From positions 1 through 39,456 of the forward strand of contig JANYKS010000113.1 of assembly GCA_025358125.1 (NCBI GenBank): 39,456 bases of DNA, written 5' to 3'. Source of the stretch: Actinomycetes bacterium (lineage in GTDB: Bacteria > Actinomycetota > Acidimicrobiia > Acidimicrobiales > Ilumatobacteraceae). The position numbers and the translations under genes are program-made. Numbering within the stretch: the first letter of the stretch is position 1; the number at the start of each line of letters is the position of its first letter. Shown here piece after piece: positions 22,997 to 31,089 of the stretch. The notes beneath the pieces were generated by a model. The model ran no database searches. It worked only from the letters and a program-made list of their open reading frames with translations, and was not told the DNA's origin.

Positions 22997-23434
22997 CTAC
23001 ACCTCGACCATGACCGTGACGGGGCCGTCGTTGACGAGCGCCACCTGCATCTCGGTGCGGAACCGACCTGTGGCGACGGCCGCGCCGAGACGACGGAGCT
23101 CGCCGACCACGGCGTCGACCATCGGCTCGGCGTGTTCTGGACGCGCCGCCTCGATGTAGCTCGGACGCCTCCCGCCCGAGGTGTCGGCATAGAGCGTGAA
23201 CTGGCTGACGATCAGCACTTGCTTCGTGGTGTCGGCAACCGAGCGATTCATCACGCCCTCGTCGTCGTCCATCACCCGTAGATTCCAGAGCTTGTCGGCC
23301 AACTTCTTGGCAGTCGCAGCGGTGTCGTGGTGGGTGACGCCGACCAGGACGACCAAACCCTGCCCGATCGCGCCGACGACCTCCCCCGCCACCGTGACCG
23401 ACGCTTGTCGAACTCGCTGCACCAACCCACGCAC
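22997..23434 (-). CDS. dtd: D-aminoacyl-tRNA deacylase
   Basis: A 145-residue cytoplasmic enzyme that hydrolyses D-aminoacyl-tRNAs, the usual length. The start V-R-G-L-V-Q-R-V-R-Q-A-S-V matches the family N-terminus. Both active-site motifs are present: S-Q-F-T-L-Y-A-D and the C-terminal N-D-G-P-V-T-V. GTG 23434 was chosen because it gives the canonical N-terminus; another GTG at 23422 would cut four residues of it. A CAAGAT hexamer lies 7 nt upstream of the GTG, similar in spacing to other putative leaderless starts here. It converges on lnt and diverges from the small basic protein gene. Confidence 0.94.
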   Translation of the reverse strand: MRGLVQRVRQASVTVAGEVVGAIGQGLVVLVGVTHHDTAATAKKLADKLWNLRVMDDDEGVMNRSVADTTKQVLIVSQFTLYADTSGGRRPSYIEAARPEHAEPMVDAVVGELRRLGAAVATGRFRTEMQVALVNDGPVTVMVEV

Positions 23435-23585
23435 AAGGTGGATCTTGCCACGCGGGTCGCGGCCGGTGCTGGCAGAATCGTGGCTGTGAGGATCCGGTGG
23501 GCCGAAATCGGTCGAGATCGTCCGTGATGTCTCCACAAAGTTGAACGGGGTGGCGTCCCCGAGCACGTTCGCCGTCGCGATGACG

Positions 23586-23591
23586 TACAGT
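23586..23591 (+). promoter_or_regulatory. Putative -10 element of the small basic protein gene
   Basis: TACAGT at 23586-23591 would give a leader of about 27 nt containing GGAGG, 5 nt before ATG 23625. Confidence 0.4.
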
Positions 23592-23624
23592 GCCGACAGA
23601 ACGAACAAGCAGATGGAGGCCATC

Positions 23625-23741
23625 ATGGGTGCTAAGCAGCCTCAGAAGAAGTCGGCGATGAAACAGGGCAAGAGCTTGAAGGAGAAGCGCTCCGACAAGG
23701 CCGAGAAAAAGGCAGGCAAACAGGCTTTTCCCGCCAAATAG
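23625..23741 (+). CDS. Small highly basic conserved-type protein (38 aa)
   Basis: A 38-residue Lys-rich protein (G-A-K-Q-P-Q-K-K-S start, then G-K-S-L-K-E-K-R in the middle, ending F-P-A-K). The K-S-L-K-E-K-R core is, from memory, shared by short basic proteins found in many actinobacteria; none has a function known to me. Nucleic-acid or ribosome binding is a reasonable guess from charge alone. ATG 23625 is chosen because GGAGG ends 5 nt upstream; the alternative ATG 23613 overlaps the GGAGG itself. The gene is monocistronic between dtd (divergent) and the glycosyltransferase gene. Confidence 0.7.
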   Translation: MGAKQPQKKSAMKQGKSLKEKRSDKAEKKAGKQAFPAK

Positions 23742-23781
23742 CACGCCCGTCGCCGATCCCGACACGAGCCGGGCGGCCGGT

Positions 23782-23822
23782 GTGACATCTCCGTGACAGC
23801 AGCGCTCGGCTACCGGCCGGTA
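23782..23822 (+). promoter_or_regulatory. Direct repeats and palindrome upstream of the glycosyltransferase operon
   Basis: GTGACA occurs at 23782-23787 and 23793-23798, an 11-bp start-to-start spacing typical of OmpR/PhoB-type regulator sites. A 12-bp perfect palindrome TACCGGCCGGTA follows at 23811-23822, ahead of the putative -10. Confidence 0.35.
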
Positions 23823-23834
23823 ATCGGCTGGCGA

Positions 23835-23840
23835 TAGCCT
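23835..23840 (+). promoter_or_regulatory. Putative -10 element of the glycosyltransferase operon (leaderless)
   Basis: TAGCCT ends 8 nt before ATG 23849. No Shine-Dalgarno is seen. Confidence 0.45.
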
Positions 23841-23848
23841 CAACACCT

Positions 23849-25141
23849 ATGTCTTCAGCCACGGACCCGCACGGATCCCTGCGCATCGCCTATCTCACGT
23901 ACCGGGGCAAGCCCCATGTCGGGGGTCAGGGCGTGTACACCCGTCATCTGACCAAGGCCTTGGCCGATCTCGGCCATCAGGTCGAGGTCTTCGCCGGCCA
24001 GCCGTACCCGATCCTCGACGAGCGGGTGCCGCTGCACAAGTTGCCCAGTCTCGACATCTTCAACGACCAGTATCCGGGCCGTCTGCCTGCGTATTGGGAG
24101 ATGAAGAGCAAAGAAGACGTGCTCGAGACCGCCCAGTACCTCACCGGAACCTTCAGCGAGCCGCTCGCGTTCAGTGCCCGGGCGTACAGGGAGCTGAAGA
24201 CCCGCACCGGCGAGTTCGATCTCGTCCACGACAATCAGTGCCTCGGCTACGGCATCCTTCGGATCGAGAAGATCATCCCGACCATCGTCACGCTGCACCA
24301 TCCGATCACCAAGGATCGTGAACTGGAGATGAGCCACGCGCCGAACTGGCGCAAGCGGCGCAGCGTCGGCCGCTGGTACGGCTTCGTCAAGATGCAGGGC
24401 CGCGTCGCCAGCCGAATGCCGCGCATCGTCGTCGTCAGCGAGAACAGCATCAAGGACATCAACGCCGACATGGGCGTCAGCTTCGATCGGATGCGCCTCG
24501 TGCCGGTCGGTGTCGACCCGGATCTGTTCAAGCCGCACCCGGAGCTACAGCGCATTCCCGGTCGCCTGATCACGACGGCGTCGGCCGACGTCGCGCTGAA
24601 AGGGCTCGCCTATCTGCTCGAGGCGATGGCCAAGTTGCGCACCGAGCGCGACGTCACGCTGACCATCATCGGCAAGCCACGCGCCGGCCATAGCGACGAT
24701 CTGATCGAACGGCTCGGTCTGCGCCCACACATCAACTTCGTCAGCGGGGTCAGCGACGAACGCATCGTGGAATTGTACGCGGAGGCCGAAGTCGCCGTCG
24801 TGCCAAGCCTGTACGAGGGTTTCAGCCTTCCCGCGATCGAGGCGATGTGCACCGGCATCGCGCTCGTCGCCACGGACGGCGGCGCGCTGCCGGAGGTCAC
24901 CGGCGCCGACGGCGACACGGTCCTGCAGTGCAAGGCCGGCGACGCCGAAGGGCTCGCGACTCAGATCCACCGCGCGCTCGACAACGACGAACTGCGGGCC
25001 AAAATCGGCGCCGCCGGCCGCCGGCGCGTCGTCGAGCGCTGGAGCTGGAGCCACTGCGCCAAGCTCACGGTCGAACAGTACCGGGACGTGCTGGCGATGC
25101 CCGAAAACGTCGCCAAGCTCCGCAAGAACGGCCGGATCTAG
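23849..25141 (+). CDS. GT-B fold glycosyltransferase, family 4-like
   Basis: A 430-residue retaining-type glycosyltransferase. The N-terminal lobe starts R-I-A-Y-L-T-Y-R-G-K-P-H-V-G-G-Q-G-V, the glycine-rich acceptor loop typical of GT4. The C-terminal lobe carries the E-G-F-S-L-P-A-I-E-A nucleotide-sugar motif (E-x7-E) and a G-G-A-L-P-E-V segment. It has no membrane helix and would act at the inner face of the membrane. The methyltransferase gene starts 12 bp after its stop and the toroid protein gene overlaps that one, forming a three-gene operon. Donor and acceptor are unknown; modification of a glycolipid or isoprenoid-derived lipid is suggested by the third gene only. Confidence 0.88.
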   Translation: MSSATDPHGSLRIAYLTYRGKPHVGGQGVYTRHLTKALADLGHQVEVFAGQPYPILDERVPLHKLPSLDIFNDQYPGRLPAYWEMKSKEDVLETAQYLTGTFSEPLAFSARAYRELKTRTGEFDLVHDNQCLGYGILRIEKIIPTIVTLHHPITKDRELEMSHAPNWRKRRSVGRWYGFVKMQGRVASRMPRIVVVSENSIKDINADMGVSFDRMRLVPVGVDPDLFKPHPELQRIPGRLITTASADVALKGLAYLLEAMAKLRTERDVTLTIIGKPRAGHSDDLIERLGLRPHINFVSGVSDERIVELYAEAEVAVVPSLYEGFSLPAIEAMCTGIALVATDGGALPEVTGADGDTVLQCKAGDAEGLATQIHRALDNDELRAKIGAAGRRRVVERWSWSHCAKLTVEQYRDVLAMPENVAKLRKNGRI

Positions 25142-25153
25142 GTCACCGCGCTC

Positions 25154-25906
25154 GTGCTCACCATTCGTTTCGATCGGCTCGGCCTGCGGCCCGGCGATCT
25201 CGTGCTCGATGTCGGCGCGGGATTCGGCCGGCACTGCTTCGAAGTCGCCCGGCGCGGCGGACGTGTCGTCGCGCTCGACTATGCGGCCGACGAAGTCGTC
25301 GCCACCCGCGCCACCCTCGGCGGGATGGTCGACGCCGGCGAGATCCCACTCGATCGGTATGTCGGCGTCCTCCGCGGCGACGGCACCTGTCTTTCGTTCG
25401 CCGACAACACGTTCGACCGCGTCATCACGAGCGAAGTCCTCGAGCACGTCCAGAACGACGTCGGCGCGATTGCCGAGATGGTTCGCGTGCTGAAGCCGGG
25501 CGGCATGTTCGCCGCCACCGTTCCGACGTGGCTGCCGGAGAAGATCAACTGGATGCTCAGCGACGAGTACCACGCACCGAAAGCCGTCGGCGGCCATGTG
25601 CGGATCTACACCGCGACCGAGCTGAAGGCGAAGTTGAGATCGGCGGGGCTGCACGTCACCGCGAGCCACCACGCCCACGCACTGCACTCGCCGTACTGGT
25701 GGCTGAAGTGCGCCGTCGGTCCGACGCGTGACGACCATCGAGGCGTCAACGCCTACAAGAAGTTCCTCGAGTGGGACATCATCAAGGGTCCCAGATCCAC
25801 CCGCACCGCCGAGCGGCTGCTCAGCCCCGTCCTCGGCAAGAGCCTCGCCGTCTACGGCACGAAACCGAACGTCGCCGCGTCGCCATCAGCATTGCCAGCG
25901 CGATGA
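25154..25906 (+). CDS. Class I SAM-dependent methyltransferase
   Basis: A 250-residue methyltransferase. The SAM-binding motif I D-V-G-A-G-F-G-R-H lies at about 19-27, an acidic residue ends strand 2 (A-L-D-Y), and S-E-V-L-E-H-V is the family post-motif. The region after residue 130 (V-P-T-W-L-P-E-K-I-N-W) and W-W-L-K near 190 suggest a hydrophobic substrate pocket. The GTG at 25154 gives the L-T-I-R-F-D-R-L-G-L-R-P-G-D start seen in relatives. Its TGA overlaps the ATG of the next gene (ATGA). The substrate is unknown, but tight coupling to the glycosyltransferase and toroid gene suggests the same small molecule or lipid. Confidence 0.88.
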   Translation: MLTIRFDRLGLRPGDLVLDVGAGFGRHCFEVARRGGRVVALDYAADEVVATRATLGGMVDAGEIPLDRYVGVLRGDGTCLSFADNTFDRVITSEVLEHVQNDVGAIAEMVRVLKPGGMFAATVPTWLPEKINWMLSDEYHAPKAVGGHVRIYTATELKAKLRSAGLHVTASHHAHALHSPYWWLKCAVGPTRDDHRGVNAYKKFLEWDIIKGPRSTRTAERLLSPVLGKSLAVYGTKPNVAASPSALPAR

Positions 25907-26934
25907 GCCGCCTACCCGATCTCGGCAACGTCCTCAGCCAGGAGGAGATTCTCCTGACCGCCAACTCGATCGCTTCGTTGCAGCTCGACAGCGGGATGAT
26001 CCCGTGGTTCGAAGGCGGCCACTGCGATCCGTGGAATCACGTCGAGACCGCGATGGCGCTGAACGTCGCCGGTCTGCACCGCAACGCCGAGCGGGCCTAC
26101 GAATGGCTCGTCGAGATGCAGCGGCCGGAGGGATCGTGGAACAACTACTACCTGCCCGATGGCAGCGTGGAGGACATCAAGCTCGACACGAACGTCTGCG
26201 CCTACATCGCGGCCGGAGTGTGGCACCACTGGCTGTGCACGTGGGATCGCGGTTTCGTCGACCATCTGTGGCCGACCGTCGAGCGCGCCCTCGACTGGGT
26301 GCTCACGATGCGCAAGCACGACGGCACCATGCTGTGGGCGTGCGAGCCCGACTCCAAGCCGTGGGACTACGCACTGCTCACCGGTTCGAGCAGCATCATG
26401 CATTCGCTGCAGTGCGGCGCGAGGTTGGCTGAGCTGATCAATGAGCCCCGGCCCGACTGGGCAGCCGCCTCGGATGTGTTGCGCGATGTCATCTCGACCC
26501 AGTCGGACACGGCGTTCGAACCGAAGATCCGCTGGGCGATGGACTGGTACTACCCCGTCCTCACCGGCGCAATGACGGGCGAGGACGCCAAAACCCGGGT
26601 CGCCGACGGGTGGGAGACCTTCTCGATGGAGGGTCGCGGCATCCGCTGCGTCAGCGACGAGCCTTGGGTGACCGCCTCGGAGACCGCCGAGTGCTCGATC
26701 GCCTTCAACGCAATCGGCGACGTCGCAACGGCGACCGATCTGCTCGATTGGACCCGCGCCCATCGCTGCGACGACGGGGCCTACAGCACCGGCATCGTCT
26801 ACCCATCGCTGGAGCGCTTCCCCACCGGAGAGCGGTCTGCGTACACCGGTGCCGCGGTGATCCTGGCCGCCGATGCGATCTGCGCCGCCTCCCCCGGGGG
26901 CAAGCTGTTTGTGCCGGCCCCCCCGACGGACTAA
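25903..26934 (+). CDS. Prenyltransferase/squalene-oxidase-repeat-like alpha/alpha-toroid protein
   Basis: A 343-residue soluble protein with the repeat pattern of alpha/alpha toroids: Q-x-x-x-G-x-I-P-W, then R-P-E-G-S-W-N, M-L-W-A, and D-D-G-A-Y-S-T near the C-terminus. These resemble the QW-type repeats of terpene cyclases and prenyltransferases, but the D-x-D-D acid of squalene-hopene cyclases is not recognised, so cyclase activity should not be assumed. Glycan-active toroid enzymes are a real alternative, given many Trp and acidic residues (W-N-H-V-E-T). It overlaps the methyltransferase gene by 4 nt. An aldehyde dehydrogenase gene begins 3 bp after its stop and may belong to the same transcript. 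Confidence 0.7.
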   Translation: MSRLPDLGNVLSQEEILLTANSIASLQLDSGMIPWFEGGHCDPWNHVETAMALNVAGLHRNAERAYEWLVEMQRPEGSWNNYYLPDGSVEDIKLDTNVCAYIAAGVWHHWLCTWDRGFVDHLWPTVERALDWVLTMRKHDGTMLWACEPDSKPWDYALLTGSSSIMHSLQCGARLAELINEPRPDWAAASDVLRDVISTQSDTAFEPKIRWAMDWYYPVLTGAMTGEDAKTRVADGWETFSMEGRGIRCVSDEPWVTASETAECSIAFNAIGDVATATDLLDWTRAHRCDDGAYSTGIVYPSLERFPTGERSAYTGAAVILAADAICAASPGGKLFVPAPPTD

Positions 26935-26937
26935 GAC

Positions 26938-28464
26938 GTGATCGTGACTTCGCTGCCAACCTCGGCTTCCCTCCTCGAACTTGCCCAATCGGCCCTCGCC
27001 GCGTGCGGCGCGCCGGCTATCGCGTCGCACGGCGCGCACGCCGTGCGATCACCGATCACGGGAGGACGTCTCGGCGCTGTCGGCGACACGGTCAGTGTGG
27101 ACGACGCCGTCGATCGGGCAACCGTGGCGTTCCAAACGTGGCGCACAACCCCAGCTCCGCGACGAGCCGAGGCCGTCCGTCACCTCGCCGCGCTGTTGCG
27201 CGAGCACATCGAAGATCTCGCAACGCTCGTCACCATCGAGGCCGGCAAGATCCACAGCGAGGCGCTCGGCGAAGTGCAGGAGATGATCGACATCTGCGAC
27301 TTCGCGGTCGGTCTGAGCCGCACGATGGGCGGAGCGACGATGTCATCAGAGCGTCCCGGCCATCGGCTGATGGAGACCTGGCACCCGATCGGTCCGGTCG
27401 GCGTCATCTCCGCGTTCAACTTTCCGGTCGCCGTATGGAGCTGGAACACGGCGCTCGCACTCATCTGCGGCGATCCGGTCATCTGGAAGCCGAGCGAGCT
27501 CACACCGCTCACCGCACTCGCGGCGCAAGCTCTGATGCAGCGTGCCGCCGAGATGGCAGGCGCCCCGGCACACCTCACCCAGGTCGTGCTCGGCGACGGT
27601 CGCGTCGGCGCCCAACTCGTCGCCCACAACGGCGTCGCGCTGATCAGCGCCACCGGCTCGACCGCGATGGGGGCCAAGGTCGGCCCCGTCGTCGCAACCC
27701 GGTTCGGTCGCTCGATTCTCGAACTCGGCGGCAACAACGCCGCGATCGTTGCGCCGTCCGCCGACGCCGAACTCGCGGTGCGCGGCATCACGTTCTCCGC
27801 TGCCGGTACCGCTGGCCAGCGATGCACGACCCTGCGCCGGGTGATCGTGCACCGCAGTCGCCACGACGAACTGATCGAGCGCCTCAGTAGCGCTTACGCC
27901 ACGCTGCCCGTCGGCAACCCGCTCGAGTCGTCGACTCTGGTCGGCCCGCTGATCACGGCCGGCGCCTACGAGAAGATGACCGCTGCGATCGAGACCGGCA
28001 CCGGCGACGGTGGGCAACTCGTCGTCGGAGGTGATCGTCTGTACGCCGACGCCGCGCCGGATGCCGCGTACACGCGGCCGGCGATTGTGACGATGCCGGC
28101 CCAGACCGAGATCGTTGCAACGGAAACATTCGCGCCGCTGCTGTACGTGATGCAGTACGACGACTTCGAACAAGCGATCGCACTGCAGAACGGTGTGCCG
28201 CAGGGCTTGGCAAGCAGCATCTTCACCACCGACGTCCGCGAGGCAGAGCGCTTCTGTGCATCCGACGGCAGCGACTGCGGCATTGCCAACGTCAACATCG
28301 GCCCGTCCGGCGCCGAGATCGGTGGCGCGTTCGGGGGTGAGAAGTCCACCGGTGGCGGCCGCGAGAGCGGCAGCGATGCGTGGAGGGCATACATGCGCCG
28401 CTCCACGAACACGATCAACTACTCCAACGATCTTCCCCTCGCCCAAGGCGTCGAGTTCGTCTGA
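26938..28464 (+). CDS. amaB: ALDH7-type aldehyde dehydrogenase (probable piperideine-6-carboxylate / aminoadipate semialdehyde dehydrogenase)
   Basis: A 508-residue NAD(P)-dependent aldehyde dehydrogenase. Catalytic Glu lies in L-E-L-G-G-N-N-A and catalytic Cys in G-Q-R-C-T-T; the N-terminal F-N-F-P-V-A motif is the cofactor loop. The C-terminal G-G-G-R-E-S-G-S-D-A-W-R-x-Y-M-R-R and T-I-N-Y-S segment is diagnostic of the ALDH7 (antiquitin/AmaB) group, which oxidises L-aminoadipate semialdehyde in lysine breakdown. GTG 26938 sits 3 bp after the previous stop. A lysine 6-transaminase or cyclodeaminase partner is not visible nearby, so the exact substrate is inferred from the subfamily. It converges on the next gene with 13 bp between stops. 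Confidence 0.88.
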   Translation: MIVTSLPTSASLLELAQSALAACGAPAIASHGAHAVRSPITGGRLGAVGDTVSVDDAVDRATVAFQTWRTTPAPRRAEAVRHLAALLREHIEDLATLVTIEAGKIHSEALGEVQEMIDICDFAVGLSRTMGGATMSSERPGHRLMETWHPIGPVGVISAFNFPVAVWSWNTALALICGDPVIWKPSELTPLTALAAQALMQRAAEMAGAPAHLTQVVLGDGRVGAQLVAHNGVALISATGSTAMGAKVGPVVATRFGRSILELGGNNAAIVAPSADAELAVRGITFSAAGTAGQRCTTLRRVIVHRSRHDELIERLSSAYATLPVGNPLESSTLVGPLITAGAYEKMTAAIETGTGDGGQLVVGGDRLYADAAPDAAYTRPAIVTMPAQTEIVATETFAPLLYVMQYDDFEQAIALQNGVPQGLASSIFTTDVREAERFCASDGSDCGIANVNIGPSGAEIGGAFGGEKSTGGGRESGSDAWRAYMRRSTNTINYSNDLPLAQGVEFV

Positions 28465-28477
28465 CCCGAACCTGGCG

Positions 28478-29338
28478 TCAGCTCGTGGTCGAGGTGTCTG
28501 CCTTGGCCGCGAGGTTGTCGGCGAGGTCGCCGAGCACGGCCTTCAGCGCAGCGAACGCATCCTCCTTTGAGGGGTCGTTCCCGGCGAGGAACACGTTCAA
28601 CGCGATCTTGTTCTTCGTATCGACCCAGTCCGCATCGCAGCCGGTGTAACCCTTGTCGTCGTTCGCTTTTCCGCAGAACAGGTAGACGTCGCCACCCTTG
28701 TATTTCACGGGCTCGTCGATCTTCACATCAGTGCTCGAGCCGGCAAAATCGGTGATGTAACCCTTGTAGTCCAAAGGGGGATCGAGGACGGCCTGGTAGT
28801 AGAGGCCCGTCGGTCCCTTGGCAACATCGGTGGCCTTGTCGGCGTTCCGTTGGCAGGCGATGAACGCCGGGAAGTCGCCTTCGTTGTGAACGGTGAGCGA
28901 GTCGGTGCCCTCGTCGACGACCGAGTCGACCTTCAGCACCCTCTCGACAGCTTTGTCGAGGTCGCGAAGATTGCCGAGCGGGCAGCGACTCACGACGGCT
29001 GTGCCCGTGTCGTCGAACGTGGCGTTGTCGATGACGGTCTGGGCACCCGCCTTCGCGCCCTTGGCGTTGATGCCACCGCCCCCGCTGTCGCGACCACCGA
29101 GGACGAGCACGGCGCCGACGACGGCGGCCGCCGCGAGGACGAGGACGCCGATGATGACAAACGGTGCCTTCGACTTCTTGGGCGGCTCCTGGCCCGGGAT
29201 CAGGACCCCGGTCAGTGGTGTCTGCCACGACGGTGAGACGACACCGCCTGGGTGGCCTGGGGCCGACGGCGGCGGCCCGAACGGCACGTGACCAGACGGC
29301 GGCGGTGGTCCGGGCGGCGGTGGCGGTGTGTTGCTCAC
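28478..29338 (-). CDS. Single-pass membrane protein with Pro-rich cytoplasmic tail
   Basis: A 286-residue protein with three parts: a Pro/Gly-rich N-terminus (1-50, P-P-P-P-P-G-P-P-P-P pattern) likely cytoplasmic, one membrane helix (about 59-80, V-I-I-G-V-L-V-L-A-A-A-A), and an exported domain of about 200 residues. The exported part has four Cys (S-R-C-P, I-A-C-Q, L-F-C-G, T-G-C-D) spaced as if in two disulphides. The domain is not recognised; the architecture is common in actinobacterial DUF4190/DUF4333-like proteins. GTG 29338 has TACAGT seven bases upstream, the leaderless pattern. Upstream lies a 14-bp inverted repeat. Confidence 0.75.
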   Translation of the reverse strand: MSNTPPPPPGPPPPSGHVPFGPPPSAPGHPGGVVSPSWQTPLTGVLIPGQEPPKKSKAPFVIIGVLVLAAAAVVGAVLVLGGRDSGGGGINAKGAKAGAQTVIDNATFDDTGTAVVSRCPLGNLRDLDKAVERVLKVDSVVDEGTDSLTVHNEGDFPAFIACQRNADKATDVAKGPTGLYYQAVLDPPLDYKGYITDFAGSSTDVKIDEPVKYKGGDVYLFCGKANDDKGYTGCDADWVDTKNKIALNVFLAGNDPSKEDAFAALKAVLGDLADNLAAKADTSTTS

Positions 29339-29345
29339 TCGTGCG

Positions 29346-29351
29346 ACTGTA
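29346..29351 (-). promoter_or_regulatory. Putative -10 element of the membrane protein gene (leaderless)
   Basis: On the minus strand TACAGT ends 7 nt before GTG 29338. Confidence 0.45.
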
Positions 29352-29379
29352 GACCACCGGCCCGGAGTGCCTCGAACAT

Positions 29380-29430
29380 CGTCTGATGTAACGAAATGGC
29401 TGGTGGACAGCCACGGCGTTACATCAGACG
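29380..29430. repeat. Nested hairpin: 14-bp outer and 6-bp inner stems
   Basis: Outer arms 29380-29393 (CGTCTGATGTAACG) and 29417-29430 are perfectly complementary. The loop between holds a second perfect stem TGGCTG/CAGCCA (29397-29402 and 29408-29413) with a 5-nt loop. It lies downstream of the methyltransferase gene and upstream of the membrane protein gene, both on the minus strand. Terminator, operator or structured RNA are all possible; no T-tract is seen. Confidence 0.75.
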
Positions 29431-29454
29431 GCGGTCGCCAACTCGACTATGACA

Positions 29455-30138
29455 TCACGCGATGCAGCGCAATGTGCGCAGCGAACCGGTAGCCGAGCGC
29501 AGCTCGAATCGGCCGCTCGCCATGGCCGGCAGGAAGATCTGCTCGTACGGCGGCCTGCCGCCGTCGCCCGGATCCGGGAACACATCGTGGATCGCAAGTA
29601 TCCCGCCGATGGCGATGTGCGGTGTCCAGCCTTGGTAGTCGCGGCGCGCCGGTTCGGCGCCGTGCCCGCCGTCGATGAACAGCAAGGCCAACGGCGTCGA
29701 CCAGTACTTCGCGACGACCGACGATTGGCCGACGACTGCGATCACCGAATCCTCGACGCCGGCGTCGTAGACGGTGCTGCGGAAGGTCGCCAGCGTGTCC
29801 ATCCGACCGATCCGTTCGTCGACAACGGTCGGATCGTGATGCTCCCAGCCGCTCTGGTTCTCTTCCGAACCGCGATGGTGATCGACGGCGAAGACCACGG
29901 TGGCACTGGCCCGGGCGGCGCCGGCGAGCCAGATGGTCGAGCGGCCGCAGTACGAACCCACCTCGAGCAACGCCAAGCCCGGACAGTCGACGGACGCGGC
30001 GATCGCTGCGTCGTACAGCGCGTCGCCCTCGTCGGCAGGCATGAAACCCTTCGCCGCAACGGCATGGGCCCGCAGCTCGGCGGGAACGGCACCCCCTGGG
30101 CGCAGGAGCTGATCGGAATCGAGCGGATGATGAGCCAT
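29455..30138 (-). CDS. Class I SAM-dependent methyltransferase (Methyltransf_24-like)
   Basis: A 227-residue methyltransferase. Motif I reads E-V-G-S-Y-C-G-R-S-T, followed by strand 2 V-F-A-V-D-H-H-R-G, the pattern of CmcI/Methyltransf_24 enzymes; L-L-F-I-D-G-G-H is the strand-4 motif with the metal-associated acid and His. C-terminal I-H-D-V-F closes the fold. The substrate is unknown. ATG 30138 is preferred over an ATG four codons earlier because TATGGT lies 7 nt upstream of 30138. A much longer upstream frame is a shadow of the thioesterase gene, from which this gene diverges with 75 bp between start codons. Confidence 0.85.
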   Translation of the reverse strand: MAHHPLDSDQLLRPGGAVPAELRAHAVAAKGFMPADEGDALYDAAIAASVDCPGLALLEVGSYCGRSTIWLAGAARASATVVFAVDHHRGSEENQSGWEHHDPTVVDERIGRMDTLATFRSTVYDAGVEDSVIAVVGQSSVVAKYWSTPLALLFIDGGHGAEPARRDYQGWTPHIAIGGILAIHDVFPDPGDGGRPPYEQIFLPAMASGRFELRSATGSLRTLRCIA

Positions 30139-30145
30139 CACGGGC

Positions 30146-30151
30146 ACCATA
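30146..30151 (-). promoter_or_regulatory. Putative -10 element of the methyltransferase gene (leaderless)
   Basis: On the minus strand TATGGT ends 7 nt before ATG 30138; the same hexamer serves as -10 in the SOS-type promoter at 1428. Confidence 0.45.
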
Positions 30152-30213
30152 ACCGCAGCTGGTGCAAACGCATCGAACGGGTGAGTTCTCGGCGGACGTG
30201 CCAACATGGGCGG

Positions 30214-31068
30214 ATGCAGGAACCGCTCGACGATCTCGTCAAGTTGCTCGACCTCGAACCGATCGAAGTCAACCTCTTTCGCGGTCGGTCCCCTGACGAG
30301 AGCCGCCAACGGGTCTTCGGCGGTCAGGTCGCCGGGCAGGCGCTTGTCGCCGCGACGAGAACCGTCGATGATCCGGGCCGGATGGTGCATTCGCTGCACG
30401 CCTACTTCCTCCGCCCCGGCGATCCGACCGTGCCGATCCTGTACGAGGTCGACCGGATCAGAGACGGCAAGAGCTTCACCACCCGGCGCGTCGTCGCGAT
30501 CCAGCACGGAAAGGCGATCTTCAACCTCCATGCCAGCTACCAAATTGCAGAGACGGGTCCCGATCACCAATTGTCGATGCCGGAAGGGGTGACTGACCCC
30601 GCCGACCTACCGGACTTCAAGACGTTGATGGAGCCGTACAAGGCTCAGATGGGTGATTGGTACGATCGCCCCCGACCGATCGATTTGCGCTACGTCGGCG
30701 ACGACCCGATCAGCCGCAGGGGTCGCCCGGCGTCCGGCCAGCAGGTGTGGATGCGCGCCGACGGCAAGCTGCCAGAGGATCCGACGCTTCATGCATGCAT
30801 CGTCACCTACGCCAGCGACATGAGCCTGCTCGACACGACGGTCCTGCCCTTCGGTTGGTCGTGGGACAGCCCCGGCCTGCAGATGGCAAGTCTTGACCAC
30901 GCGATGTGGTTCCACCGCCCCTTTCGCGCCGACGAGTGGCTGTTGTACGACCAGACAGCGGTCTCCACTGCGCGGGCGAGAGGGTTGGCCACCGGACAGA
31001 TCTACCGTCAGGACGGCACGCTCGTGGTCACCGTGGTCCAGGAAGGTTTGGCCCGCGTCGGTCAATGA
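30214..31068 (+). CDS. tesB: Acyl-CoA thioesterase II
   Basis: A 284-residue double-hotdog enzyme that hydrolyses acyl-CoA to free acid and CoA. The first hotdog contains V-F-G-G-Q-V-A-G-Q-A-L and H-S-L-H-A-Y-F-L-R-P-G; the second has L-D-H-A-M-W-F-H-R-P-F, the catalytic Asp being in L-D-H. S-T-A-R-A-R-G-L and the C-terminal Q-E-G-L-A-R supply the remaining Thr/Gln site residues. Length matches TesB (286 in E. coli). ATG 30214 starts the conserved region; the frame is open far upstream but that part is antisense to the methyltransferase. CAACAT 6 nt upstream could be a -10. Confidence 0.93.
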   Translation: MQEPLDDLVKLLDLEPIEVNLFRGRSPDESRQRVFGGQVAGQALVAATRTVDDPGRMVHSLHAYFLRPGDPTVPILYEVDRIRDGKSFTTRRVVAIQHGKAIFNLHASYQIAETGPDHQLSMPEGVTDPADLPDFKTLMEPYKAQMGDWYDRPRPIDLRYVGDDPISRRGRPASGQQVWMRADGKLPEDPTLHACIVTYASDMSLLDTTVLPFGWSWDSPGLQMASLDHAMWFHRPFRADEWLLYDQTAVSTARARGLATGQIYRQDGTLVVTVVQEGLARVGQ

Positions 31069-31089
31069 TCCGCGCTCGACGAAAGGCGT

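Noticed and set aside
28459..28484. Terminator between the convergent aldehyde dehydrogenase and membrane protein genes
   Set aside because: Only a 5-bp inverted repeat spanning both stop codons is visible, too weak to call.
29449..30213. N-terminal extension of the thioesterase frame
   Set aside because: The extension is antisense to the methyltransferase gene and the conserved TesB N-terminus begins at 30214.
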